From Desulforhabdus sp. TSK (lineage in GTDB: Bacteria; Desulfobacterota; Syntrophobacteria; Syntrophobacterales; Syntrophobacteraceae): a stretch of 64,000 nucleotides of DNA. The position numbers were made by a program, and so were the translations under genes. Within the stretch, counting starts at the first letter, position 1, and each line of letters begins with the position of its first letter. Of the stretch, positions 45,667-54,609 are shown in pieces. Under the pieces are notes generated by a model. It had not been told where the DNA came from. It worked only from the letters and a program-made list of their open reading frames with translations, and made no database searches. The DNA lies in the NCBI RefSeq assembly GCF_022836495.1, contig NZ_BQXM01000006.1:62001-126000 (forward strand). Reading direction: 5' to 3'.

Positions 45667-46740
45667 TCACGGAGCGGAATTTTTCGTTTCCTTCTTCTGC
45701 GCTCCGCACTCTATCCCGTCCAACCGTCCTGCACCCTCTTCAGGGAGAGTCACAACCTCCCGGTGCCACAGGGCCTGGTGGCTCGTGGGCTTCACCCTCA
45801 GCTCGCAGGGGTCGAGGCCGCAAATAGGGCATTGCGGCATGTTGCAGGGTTCCGCGTGGATGAGGGTTTCGGCTCTCCCGTTGAAGTGATCGCTCAGCAA
45901 TGCCTGGAGCTCCTCAACCTCCTGGTGCACTTTATCCAGGGAGAGATCCCTGGGTAAAATCAGATGAAAATCCAGATGGATACGGTCTCCAGACCGCCAA
46001 GCGCGCAGGTGATGAATGTCGATCCAGACGTCTCGCCGATGTTGAGCGAGAAGCTTCGAAATATCCTCCAGGAGCCCCGGATCGGATCGGTCCATGAGTC
46101 CGCTGAACGATTCGTTGATGAGCTTTCCTCCCATGACGAGGATATTCAGTGCCACCAGGCAGGCAATAGCCCCATCCATCCAGTACCACCCCGTCTGATT
46201 CACCAGCACCAGCCCCAGGAGAACGCCCGCCGACGTATACACATCCGTCATGACATGCTTTCCGTCGGCCACCAAAGTCAGGGAATGGGTGCGCTTGCCG
46301 ATGCGCACGAGTCCTGCCCCAAGAATGAAGTTCACCGCACTGGTAGCGAGAAGAATCCAGAGACCGCTTTCGAGATTGGGAAGGGGATGGGGGTGCAGGA
46401 TCTGAGGCCATGCCGTCCTTGCAATGCCGATGGCCGCGAAGACAATCAGGGCGCCCTCGAAACCGGCCGAAAAGAATTCTATCTTTCCATGGCCATAGGG
46501 ATGCGTCATATCGGGAGGCTTGGACGCCAGTAGAATGCTGCCCATGGCAAACGCGCTGGCGACCACATTGATGATGGATTCCAACGCATCGGAAAGAATA
46601 GCCGAAGAATGAGTCAGCCAGTATACGTAGAACTTTGAGGCCATGAGCAGAGCACCCACCACGAGGGAGAACGTGATGGCGATCAGGCGATGTCTGAAAT
46701 AGCTGCCCGGGTTCCACGCATCGGCATTGTTCATGTTCAT
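45667..46740 (-). CDS. Cation diffusion facilitator family transporter
   Basis: A 357-residue inner-membrane metal/proton antiporter with six helices (about 18-210) and a cytoplasmic domain (215-300). Helix 2 has SDALESIINV and helix 5 HVMTDVYTSAG (the HxxxD pair); the first site thus lacks the second Asp of DxxxD. The C-terminal extension (300-357) has a Cys cluster (PCNMPQCPICGLDPC), a possible metal-binding tail that most CDF proteins lack. The metal (Zn, Fe, Cd or other) is not decided by sequence. It is divergent from the debranching enzyme gene. Confidence 0.88.
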   Translation of the reverse strand: MNMNNADAWNPGSYFRHRLIAITFSLVVGALLMASKFYVYWLTHSSAILSDALESIINVVASAFAMGSILLASKPPDMTHPYGHGKIEFFSAGFEGALIVFAAIGIARTAWPQILHPHPLPNLESGLWILLATSAVNFILGAGLVRIGKRTHSLTLVADGKHVMTDVYTSAGVLLGLVLVNQTGWYWMDGAIACLVALNILVMGGKLINESFSGLMDRSDPGLLEDISKLLAQHRRDVWIDIHHLRAWRSGDRIHLDFHLILPRDLSLDKVHQEVEELQALLSDHFNGRAETLIHAEPCNMPQCPICGLDPCELRVKPTSHQALWHREVVTLPEEGAGRLDGIECGAQKKETKNSAP

Positions 46741-46997
46741 GATGGAATATTGATCCTGCTATATGGTAAAGGTTCAGGGCAAATGCTTGCATTCGTGTCT
46801 GAAAGTCTACACAATCGTTTTGGATTTGTCAGCACAAGTCGTTTTCACATGTGATAAAAATATTGCCGAGCCATATTTCTTTGCTGAACGGCGTCCTGCA
46901 GGGCCGCCAGGAGTCTGTCGGGGCAGAGTCTTCGGTCGGAGGCCTGGTGACCGGATGGAGCGGGATATTCCAGAAAGGCGTCGCGGGAGGAGTCGAA

Positions 46998-49292
46998 ATG
47001 ATTTGCACCGGTGCCCTGAAAAAACAGAGAAATACGCATTCTTTTGAAAAGATCGAAGCCCTCCAGCCCCTTCCGTCTTCTGGTCCTCGAGATGGGCAGA
47101 CAGCCACCAATGAGAGTGGCCGGCCGCCATTTGTCGAGATGGATATCGGCAAGCCGCTGCCTTTCGGAGCCTCCGAGCTGGAGGGGGGCATCAATTTTTC
47201 GGTTTTCAGCCGCCATGCCGAGAAAGTTTGGCTGGAGCTCTTCGACGCTCCCGAGGATGAGAAGCCTTTTGCCTCCATTGAACTGGAACCGTTGGCGCAT
47301 CGGACGGGCGACATCTGGCACGTGTGGATTGGGGGCATCGGCCTGGGGCAGATCTACGCATTTCGCATGCAGGGGCCTTATCAACCGCAGGAGGGGCATC
47401 GCTTCAACCGCTTCAAGCTGTTGCTGGATCCCTATGCGCATGCACTCGCAGGGACGCGCGGTTGGGATTTTCGATATGCCAGGGGAATCGACTTCAGCAC
47501 TCCCGAGCCCGATACCGCCTGCTCCATCGAAGACAACGCCAGACACATGGCCAAGTGCCTTCTGACGACCACCCGGTTCGACTGGCAGGGGGATCGCCCT
47601 CTGAAGCACCCGTGGTCGGAAACCATTCTCTATGAAACGCATGTCAAAGGACTCACCATCCATCCCTCTTCAGCTGCGAAGCAGCCCGGGACCTTTCTCG
47701 GGGTCATCGAAAAAATTCCTTACTTTAAAACGCTGGGCATCACAGCACTGGAGTTGATGCCGGTCCAGGAATTCAACGAGAGCGAACTGGTGAGGGAAAA
47801 TCCTCTTACGGGGGAGCTCCTCCGAAATTACTGGGGATACAATACGGTCTCTTTTCTCGCCCCCAAAGAGAGCTACGGAAGCGAGATAGAAGCGGGTTGC
47901 CAGGTCGCTGAATTCAAAACGATGGTGCGAGAGCTGCACAAAGCGGGCATTGAAGTGATTCTCGATATCGTGCTCAACCATACGGCGGAAGGCGATGAAA
48001 CGGGACCGACACTCAATTTCAGGGGGATGGAAAACAGCATCTACTACATGCTCCGCACCGATCGGCGGAGCTACCGCAACTATTCGGGCTGCGGGAATTC
48101 TCTGAACTGCAATCACCCGGTGGTGCGGGGGTTCATTTTGGATTGCCTCAGGTATTGGGTCATCGAGATGCATGTGGACGGCTTTCGGTTCGATCTGGCC
48201 TCAGTGCTGGGGAGGGATCGGGAAGGGGAGGTGCTGACCAACCCACCGCTCCTCGAGCGGATTGCCGAAGACGCTCTGCTGCGGGATGTAAAGCTCATCG
48301 CCGAAGCATGGGATGCGGGAGGCGCCTATCAGGTGGGGTCTTTTCCTGGGTTGCGCTGGTGCGAATGGAATGGGCGCTTTCGTGACGAGGTCAGGAGATT
48401 CTGGCGGGGGGATGACGGGATGGTGGGCGCTCTCGCCACCCGCCTGTGCGGAAGCGCGGATTTGTATCAGCGCACGGGAAAGGATCCCTTGCACAGCATC
48501 AACTTCATCACCTGCCACGATGGGTTTACACTCCACGATCTCGTCACCTATTCCCGAAAGCACAACGAGGCCAACGGCGAAGGCAACCGGGACGGCGCGG
48601 ACGAGAATTTCAGCGAAAATTACGGGGTGGAAGGAGAGACGGAGGATCCCGCCATCAATGCAGTACGCACCCGCCAGATGAAGAACCTGCTGGCGACGCT
48701 CTTCATGTCGCGGGGAGTTCCCATGATGCTGGGGGGAGACGAGTTTCGCAGGACTCAGGGTGGCAACAACAACGCCTATTGCCAGGACAACGAGGTCTCC
48801 TGGTACAATTGGAGTCTGGTCGTGCAAAACCGCCAGATTTTTCGATTTATACGGGAGCTCATTGCCTTCCGCCGCCGACACAGGGTGCTGACGGCGGAGC
48901 ATTTTTACACGGGAGACGACATTTTGTGGCTCGGACCGGACGGAGGAGCTCCTCAGTGGGATAGCGGCGGCGGTGTGCTGGGATGTCTCATCTACCCTGA
49001 AAAAAGGGAAATGAGGGCCGCGGAACAGCCGTTGTGCCTGCTCTTCAACGCAAAGAATGAGCCGGAGGTTTTTCAGCTGCCGAAAGCGCCCGACAACCGC
49101 CTTTGGCATCGCTTTGTCGATACGGGCAAATCGTATCCCCACGACGTTCGGGGGCAGGGGAAGGAACTGCTGTTGAAGGAGCAGGGCGTGTATCGACTCC
49201 TGCCCCACTCCATGGCCATTCTGGTGGGGGCGGGTCCTTCTTCACCTTCACCCTCACCTCAACCCTCTCCCTCGAGGGAGAGGGAGTTTTAG
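46998..49292 (+). CDS. glgX: Glycogen debranching enzyme, GlgX/TreX type
   Basis: A 764-residue GH13 protein that cleaves alpha-1,6 branches of glycogen or limit dextrin. It has an N-terminal CBM48 (about 45-140), the catalytic barrel with DIVLNHTAEG, nucleophile Asp in DGFRFDLAS, acid Glu in LIAEAWDAGG and the FITCHDGFTLHDLV motif, and a C-terminal beta domain. ATG 46998 has GGGAGGAG upstream; the frame is open back to 46851 without a site. The last 20 residues (Ser/Pro-rich, then SREREF) come from a palindromic repeat read through before the stop. Confidence 0.93.
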   Translation: MICTGALKKQRNTHSFEKIEALQPLPSSGPRDGQTATNESGRPPFVEMDIGKPLPFGASELEGGINFSVFSRHAEKVWLELFDAPEDEKPFASIELEPLAHRTGDIWHVWIGGIGLGQIYAFRMQGPYQPQEGHRFNRFKLLLDPYAHALAGTRGWDFRYARGIDFSTPEPDTACSIEDNARHMAKCLLTTTRFDWQGDRPLKHPWSETILYETHVKGLTIHPSSAAKQPGTFLGVIEKIPYFKTLGITALELMPVQEFNESELVRENPLTGELLRNYWGYNTVSFLAPKESYGSEIEAGCQVAEFKTMVRELHKAGIEVILDIVLNHTAEGDETGPTLNFRGMENSIYYMLRTDRRSYRNYSGCGNSLNCNHPVVRGFILDCLRYWVIEMHVDGFRFDLASVLGRDREGEVLTNPPLLERIAEDALLRDVKLIAEAWDAGGAYQVGSFPGLRWCEWNGRFRDEVRRFWRGDDGMVGALATRLCGSADLYQRTGKDPLHSINFITCHDGFTLHDLVTYSRKHNEANGEGNRDGADENFSENYGVEGETEDPAINAVRTRQMKNLLATLFMSRGVPMMLGGDEFRRTQGGNNNAYCQDNEVSWYNWSLVVQNRQIFRFIRELIAFRRRHRVLTAEHFYTGDDILWLGPDGGAPQWDSGGGVLGCLIYPEKREMRAAEQPLCLLFNAKNEPEVFQLPKAPDNRLWHRFVDTGKSYPHDVRGQGKELLLKEQGVYRLLPHSMAILVGAGPSSPSPSPQPSPSREREF
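49263..49290 (+). terminator. Perfect 22-bp palindrome with T-run at the end of glgX
   Basis: CCCTCTCCCTC and its exact reverse complement abut (49263-49284), followed by AGTTTT. It forms part of the glgX 3' coding sequence and resembles a dispersed CTCTCCC palindrome. It can act as a terminator, but it overlaps the stop codon. Confidence 0.55.
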
Positions 49293-49333
49293 ACAGGGGG
49301 GCACGGTCGGGAGACCGCGCCAGCCCCAAATTT

Positions 49334-49376
49334 TTTCTGCGTCAATCAGCGCTTGTCAGCGTTTTCAGCGTCCCCC
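49334..49376. repeat. Dispersed repeat, inverted copy of 44438-44481
   Basis: The reverse complement reads GGGGGACGCTGAAAACGCTG and continues with similar ACGCTGA units and ACGCAGAAA. It lies between glgX and the carB stop. Confidence 0.7.
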
Positions 49377-49387
49377 AGCCATCCCCG

Positions 49388-52300
49388 CTACCGGATGGCA
49401 GCGTGGTATTCCTGGAGGGACTTGACGTCGCTGCGTCCGGTTTTGAACGCCTCAATCCCTCGGGCCGCCGCCACGGCACCTGCCAGCGTAGTGATATAGG
49501 GGATTTTGTACTTGATGGCCGCCTTGCGGATGTAAGAATCGTCCCACTGGCTCAGCTTGCCGCTGGGAGTGTTCACCACCAGCTGGATGGCTCCGTTCTT
49601 GATGGCGTCCACAATATTGGGGCGCCCTTCGTGCATCTTTTCGACACCCTCCGCTTCGATACCGCTGGCCCGCAAAATATTGCAGGTGCCCTTCGTGGCC
49701 ATGATCTTGAGTCCCAAATTCTTGAACCGCCTGGCCACCTGAACCGACGCCTGCTTGTCGAGATCGGAAACCGTCAGGAGAACGGTGCCTTCCACCGGCA
49801 GGCGCTGGCCGGCTGCTTCCTGTGCCTTGAAGGATGCCATGCCGAATGAATCCGCCATGCCGAGAACCTCACCCGTCGAGCGCATTTCAGGGCCGAGGAT
49901 GGGATCGACTTCCGGAAACATGTTGAAGGGGAAAACGGCTTCTTTCACTCCAAAGTGGGGAATATACCTTTCCTGCAGGCCCAGTTCGCCCAGGGGCTTG
50001 CCCAGCATGACCTGGGTGGCCAGCCGCGCCATGGGGATGTTGCACACCTTGGAAACCAGGGGAACCGTTCGGGATGCCCGCGGATTCGCTTCCAGCACAT
50101 AGACGCTGTTGTCCGAGACGGCATACTGGATATTGATCAAGCCCACAACCTTCAGCTCCAGGGCGATCTGCCGCGTATACTCGCGGATGGTCTCCAGGTG
50201 CTTGGGCGGGATGCTGATGGGTGGAATGACACAGGCCGAATCGCCCGAATGGATTCCCGCCAGCTCGATGTGCTCCATCACCGCCGGGACGAAGGCATTC
50301 ACACCGTCGGAAATGGCATCGGCTTCGGCTTCGATGGCGTTCTCCAGGAACTTGTCGATGAGGATGGGACGGTCGGGGGTGACGCCGACAGCCGCCTGCA
50401 CATACTGCCGAAGCATCTCTTCGTCGTAAACGACCTCCATGCCTCGCCCGCCGAGCACATAGGAGGGACGGACCATGAGGGGGTAGCCGATGCGGGAGGC
50501 CACCTTCAGGGCCTCCTCAAGGTTGGCGGCCATCCCGGATTCGGGCATGGGAATGCCGAGCCGTTCCATCATCTGCCGGAAGCGGTCGCGGTCTTCGGCC
50601 AGGTCGATGGTATCGGGGGTGGTGCCGATGATCCGCACTCCGGCCTCGGCCAGTTCCCGGGCAATGTTCAAGGGAGTCTGACCTCCGAATTGAACGATAA
50701 CCCCTTCGGGCTTCTCCTTCTCATAGATGGCAAGAACGTCCTCCACGGTAATGGGCTCGAAGTAAAGCTTGTCCGAAGTGTCGTAGTCCGTGGAGACCGT
50801 TTCGGGGTTGCAGTTGACCATGATGGTTTCGTAACCCTCGTCCCGGAGAGCGAAGGCCGCGTGAACGCAGCAGTAGTCGAACTCGATCCCTTGGCCGATG
50901 CGGTTGGGGCCGCCTCCGATGACCATGACCTTGGCGCGGTCGGATCGGGTCACCTGGTCCGGCGCATTGTAGGTGGAATAATAGTAGGCTGCGTTTTCGA
51001 CCCCACTCACGGGTACAGGCTCCCAACCCTGGACGATGCCTTCGGCTTTCCGGCGGTCACGGATTTCCCGCTCCGAGATCCCCAGGAGTCCCGCCAGGTA
51101 GCGGTCTGCAAAACCGTCTTTCTTGGCGCGGGCGAGGAGACCGGGCGGCAGGGTTCCACCCTTGCACCGCAGGATTTCTTCCTCCAGTTCCACGAGCTCC
51201 TTCATCTGCCCGATGAACCAGGCCTTGATATGGGTCTTTTGGGATAGCTCCTCCACCGTGGCGCCCTTACGGAGGGCTTCGTACATGATGAACTGGCGCT
51301 CGCTGGTGGCGAAGGCGAGCAGCTCCATGAGCTCCGCCAAAGGTTTCGTGTTGTAATCCGCGGCGAACCCCAGTCCGTAGCGGCCGATCTCGAGAGAGCG
51401 GATGGACTTCTGCAGCGTTTCCTTGTAGGTCTTTCCGATGCTCATGGCTTCGCCCACGGCGCGCATTTGAGTTCCCAGGCGGTCTTCGACCCCCTTGAAC
51501 TTTTCAAAGGCCCAGCGTGCGAATTTGACGACGACGTAGTCGCCCCAGGGTGTGTATCGATCGAGGGTCCCCTCGCGCCAGTAGGGAATCTCGTCCAGGG
51601 TCAGGCCTCCTGCCAGCCGCGCCGAGATGAGGGCGATGGGGAAACCCGTCGCCTTGGAAGCGAGGGCTGAGGACCGGGAGGTCCGAGGATTGATCTCGAT
51701 GACGACGATCCGGCCCGTTTTGGGATCGTGTGCAAATTGAACGTTCGTTCCCCCGATGACCTCGATGGCCTCGACGATGTCATAGGATTGCTTCTGGAGC
51801 TTTTCCTGGAGCTCCCTGTCGATGGTCAACATGGGAGCCGTGCAGAAGGAGTCCCCCGTGTGGACGCCCATGGCGTCGACGTTCTCGATGAAGCAGACCG
51901 TGACGCGCTGGTTCCTGGCATCCCGGACGACTTCCAGCTCCAGCTCCTCCCAGCCGAGGACCGATTCCTCCACGAGGATCTGTCCGATGAGGCTGGCTGA
52001 CAGACCGCGGCTCGCCACCGTTCGCAGTTCCTCCACATTGTAGACCAGACCGCCCCCGGTTCCCCCCATGGTGTAAGCCGGTCGGATGACGACGGGGTAT
52101 CCGAGTCTGCCGGCGATCTCCTCCGCTTCCTCCACACTGAAAGCCGGCTCGCTCCTGGGCATATCGATCCCGAGCTTCGTCATGGTCTCCTTGAAAGCGA
52201 TGCGGTCTTCACCGCGTTCAATGGCGTCGGCCTGAACACCGATGATGCGGACGCCAAAGTGGTCCAAAACTCCCGCCTTGGCCAGCTCCGAGCTCAAATT

Positions 52301-52588
52301 GAGCCCTGTTTGCCCCCCCAGGTTGGGCAGGAGGGCATCGGGGCGCTCCTTTTCGATGATGCGCGTGAGGGATTCCAGGGTGAGGGGCTCGATATAGGTT
52401 GCATCTGCAAGGCCCGGGTCCGTCATGATGGTGGCCGGGTTGGAATTGACCAGTACGATCTGGTAACCCAGGCTCCGCAATGCCTTGCACGCCTGGGTCC
52501 CCGAATAGTCAAATTCGCAGGCCTGGCCGATGACAATGGGACCCGACCCGATGATGAGGACCTTGTTAATGTCCGTTCGCTTTGGCAT
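49388..52588 (-). CDS. carB: Carbamoyl-phosphate synthase large chain
   Basis: A 1066-residue cytoplasmic enzyme that makes carbamoyl phosphate from bicarbonate, ATP and ammonia supplied by CarA, for arginine and pyrimidine synthesis. The two homologous ATP-grasp halves are complete (about 1-400 and 550-935), each beginning with a PIVIGQACEFDYSG or NRIGQGIEFDYC segment. The C-terminal allosteric MGS-like domain (about 940-1066) has VLLTVSDLDK. AGAGGAGC precedes the ATG. carA is not adjacent. Confidence 0.97.
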   Translation of the reverse strand: MPKRTDINKVLIIGSGPIVIGQACEFDYSGTQACKALRSLGYQIVLVNSNPATIMTDPGLADATYIEPLTLESLTRIIEKERPDALLPNLGGQTGLNLSSELAKAGVLDHFGVRIIGVQADAIERGEDRIAFKETMTKLGIDMPRSEPAFSVEEAEEIAGRLGYPVVIRPAYTMGGTGGGLVYNVEELRTVASRGLSASLIGQILVEESVLGWEELELEVVRDARNQRVTVCFIENVDAMGVHTGDSFCTAPMLTIDRELQEKLQKQSYDIVEAIEVIGGTNVQFAHDPKTGRIVVIEINPRTSRSSALASKATGFPIALISARLAGGLTLDEIPYWREGTLDRYTPWGDYVVVKFARWAFEKFKGVEDRLGTQMRAVGEAMSIGKTYKETLQKSIRSLEIGRYGLGFAADYNTKPLAELMELLAFATSERQFIMYEALRKGATVEELSQKTHIKAWFIGQMKELVELEEEILRCKGGTLPPGLLARAKKDGFADRYLAGLLGISEREIRDRRKAEGIVQGWEPVPVSGVENAAYYYSTYNAPDQVTRSDRAKVMVIGGGPNRIGQGIEFDYCCVHAAFALRDEGYETIMVNCNPETVSTDYDTSDKLYFEPITVEDVLAIYEKEKPEGVIVQFGGQTPLNIARELAEAGVRIIGTTPDTIDLAEDRDRFRQMMERLGIPMPESGMAANLEEALKVASRIGYPLMVRPSYVLGGRGMEVVYDEEMLRQYVQAAVGVTPDRPILIDKFLENAIEAEADAISDGVNAFVPAVMEHIELAGIHSGDSACVIPPISIPPKHLETIREYTRQIALELKVVGLINIQYAVSDNSVYVLEANPRASRTVPLVSKVCNIPMARLATQVMLGKPLGELGLQERYIPHFGVKEAVFPFNMFPEVDPILGPEMRSTGEVLGMADSFGMASFKAQEAAGQRLPVEGTVLLTVSDLDKQASVQVARRFKNLGLKIMATKGTCNILRASGIEAEGVEKMHEGRPNIVDAIKNGAIQLVVNTPSGKLSQWDDSYIRKAAIKYKIPYITTLAGAVAAARGIEAFKTGRSDVKSLQEYHAAIR

Positions 52589-53084
52589 CTAGTGCTCCTC
52601 TGTAGGTTCCGTGTAAGTGCAGCTTAAATACTCTCTTCCTGGGCTAAAATCCAAACGGGATGGCGTTTCAAAGAAGTTCGCAAAAACCAGGGGAAGATAA
52701 TATTTGCATGCCCGAGTCAGCGCAAGAGAGAAACATGAAATTGTTATCGTGACTTAAATATCGGGGTGGAGGAGGCCGTCGGAGAGGAGCGGATCGGCTG
52801 CCGGTCCGGCCGGCTCGTGCGTTGCGGGTGGAGTCATTCCACTGGCAGCACGGCAGAGGAGTGTGAAAAAATTTGCAGGGGCGTGTGCATTTATTGGTAG
52901 GTGCGGACGATGCCTTCCAGGAGGATTTTAAAAATAAGCCCTTGAATATTGGTATGTTAGGGCGATGGTACGCCGTGTGCTTACATCTCTGCCAGCTGGA
53001 ACCTTGCTGAAAGCCTTTCTCAAAGCGTTCAGCCTGGAAAAATTTGACAGTTTTTCAAACCGATGCATTCAGATGGAGAGAAAG
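52589..53084. other. Intergenic stretch upstream of carB
   Basis: About 500 bases of divergent regulatory space with no credible gene, RNA or repeat that I can support. The carB promoter should be at 52620-52760. Confidence 0.5.
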
Positions 53085-53378
53085 ATGAAGATAATGAAGG
53101 CAATTCTTCCTGCACTGTTTACGGTTCTTTTGTTCATGCCGCCCTTCGTCTCCGGAGCCCGGGCAGAGCTCAACATCGATGTCCAGTTCGGGGCTCCATA
53201 TTATTACGCTCCCCCGCCGCCACCGGTGGTTCGTTATTATCGCGAGGAGCCTGTGGTGGTCTATCGACGTCCGCCTCACAGGCACCACCGTTATTACGAT
53301 TGCGACGGCCCCGGCTGCAGGTATCGACCAGGTCCTGACGCGCATTACCGGCGCTTCCATGACCGATATCACGATTAG
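53085..53378 (+). CDS. Small secreted Tyr/Pro/His/Arg-rich protein
   Basis: A 97-residue protein with a signal peptide (about 1-27, ending ARA-E). The mature part has a Tyr/Pro run (APYYYAPPPPPVVRYY), then a basic His-rich region (RRPPHRHHRYYD) and two Cys (CDGPGC). Such small exported proteins are common in Proteobacteria, without known function; metal binding is possible. ATG 53085 has GGAGAG five bases upstream; the frame also has ATG at 53073. Confidence 0.6.
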   Translation: MKIMKAILPALFTVLLFMPPFVSGARAELNIDVQFGAPYYYAPPPPPVVRYYREEPVVVYRRPPHRHHRYYDCDGPGCRYRPGPDAHYRRFHDRYHD

Positions 53379-53458
53379 TCTTCGCTGCTGCCATCCAGCG
53401 TCGCCGGGCGGGAATCCGGAAAGGGGTGTTCATCCGGATTCCCGCCAGGACATGAGGC

Positions 53459-54250
53459 TCAGAAGATTCCCAGTTTCTTCCCCAGTTCGATATGCTGCCT
53501 GGGAAATTCAGGCTGGAAATTCTGATAAAACGTGACCGGGTATCGGGCACCAACGGCTTTTCCCGACTCCGACAGCCCATAGACCAGATTCTCGACCATG
53601 TGCCCCGGGAGAGAGAAAACCATCTCGTCATCCTGGGTCATGGAGAAAATGCGGTCGCCGTTGCCCGGGATCGCGATCCTCGGTGCACCGTTCTTGAAAG
53701 GCGCAATCAGGTACTCGGTGCATTCGATCTTCCCCCCGAAATTGCCTGGAATCCGCCCTGCATTCTCGAATACCATACTTTGGATGATGCGCATGATCTG
53801 AGCGGGATTTCCGTAAATGACAACCGTATCCGGTTCGAAAAGCCCTTTTTGGAGAGGGGCCATCACGATGGCCTTGTACTCGCCGTTTTGGAAGCGATGG
53901 ATCGATTCAATCTCGACGAGGGCGGCTTCCTTGTTCTTGGCGAAATTTATGTCACAGATAAGACCACTCAGCGCATCCGCCGGATCTGGTGCGGAAGTGA
54001 GGCCAAAAGCGAGAAGGGCGGGGACGCAGTTGAGATCGTCCGCGGTGAGGCCCGTGGTCCAACCGTAGACACGAGCCAGGGTGATCCCCTGGCAGATGGT
54101 GATCTTCTTGCCGAAAACCTCTGAAGGGCGTCGCGTTTTTTCTGGAAATTCCGATGGATCCTTGAGAAACGACACCCCGATGGGAAGAGTCCTGAGCCTG
54201 AGGGTGTTGCTGATAAACTGGGCGTTCTGCTCCCAGGAGCGTTTTTCCAT
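53459..54250 (-). CDS. DUF169-family protein
   Basis: A 263-residue cytoplasmic protein of the DUF169 family, frequent in anaerobes and of unknown activity. Typical patterns are present: LPIGVSFLKDPSEF, ICQGITLARVYGW (a conserved Cys), and FGGKIECTEYLIAPF with GDRIFSMTQDDEMVFSLP. ATG 54250 has AAAGGAG upstream. It may bind a cofactor or metal through the conserved Cys residues; no pathway is visible from the neighbours. Confidence 0.85.
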   Translation of the reverse strand: MEKRSWEQNAQFISNTLRLRTLPIGVSFLKDPSEFPEKTRRPSEVFGKKITICQGITLARVYGWTTGLTADDLNCVPALLAFGLTSAPDPADALSGLICDINFAKNKEAALVEIESIHRFQNGEYKAIVMAPLQKGLFEPDTVVIYGNPAQIMRIIQSMVFENAGRIPGNFGGKIECTEYLIAPFKNGAPRIAIPGNGDRIFSMTQDDEMVFSLPGHMVENLVYGLSESGKAVGARYPVTFYQNFQPEFPRQHIELGKKLGIF

Positions 54251-54290
54251 GGTTTCTCCTTTGCCGGCGTTGGTTTGGGTGATCACGTTG

Positions 54291-54327
54291 AAAAAGAAAA
54301 AGGAGTTAACCTTTTGGCTAACTCCTT
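54291..54327 (-). terminator. Rho-independent terminator after tRNA-Asp
   Basis: Hairpin AAGGAGTTA/TAACTCCTT around CCTTTTGG-like loop (54300-54327). On the minus strand it is followed by TTTTTCTTTTT (54300-54290). It ends the tRNA-Val/tRNA-Asp transcript. Confidence 0.8.
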
Positions 54328-54335
54328 GGATTTGC

Positions 54336-54412
<77 letters not shown>

Positions 54413-54431
54413 GCATCTTTAAAACTTACTT

Positions 54432-54507
54432 TGGTGGGCGAAACAGGGCTCGAACCTGTGACCCTCGGCTTGTAAGGCCGATGCTCTCCCAGCTGAGCTA
54501 TTCGCCC
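54432..54507 (-). tRNA. tRNA-Val (anticodon UAC)
   Basis: 76 bases with encoded CCA. Acceptor GGGCGAA pairs TTCGCCC; anticodon loop CTTACAA gives UAC; the D-arm AGCTCAGCTGGGAGAGC and the T-loop TTCGAGC are normal. Confidence 0.96.
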
Positions 54508-54609
54508 CCGAAAACCGCCCAGGGCGAATAGTTTCGTTTTGCCCCCTGAACGAGTTTGAGTATATACGAGAACGTCATTTCAAAGTCAAGCGGTTTTTTG
54601 ACACATTCC

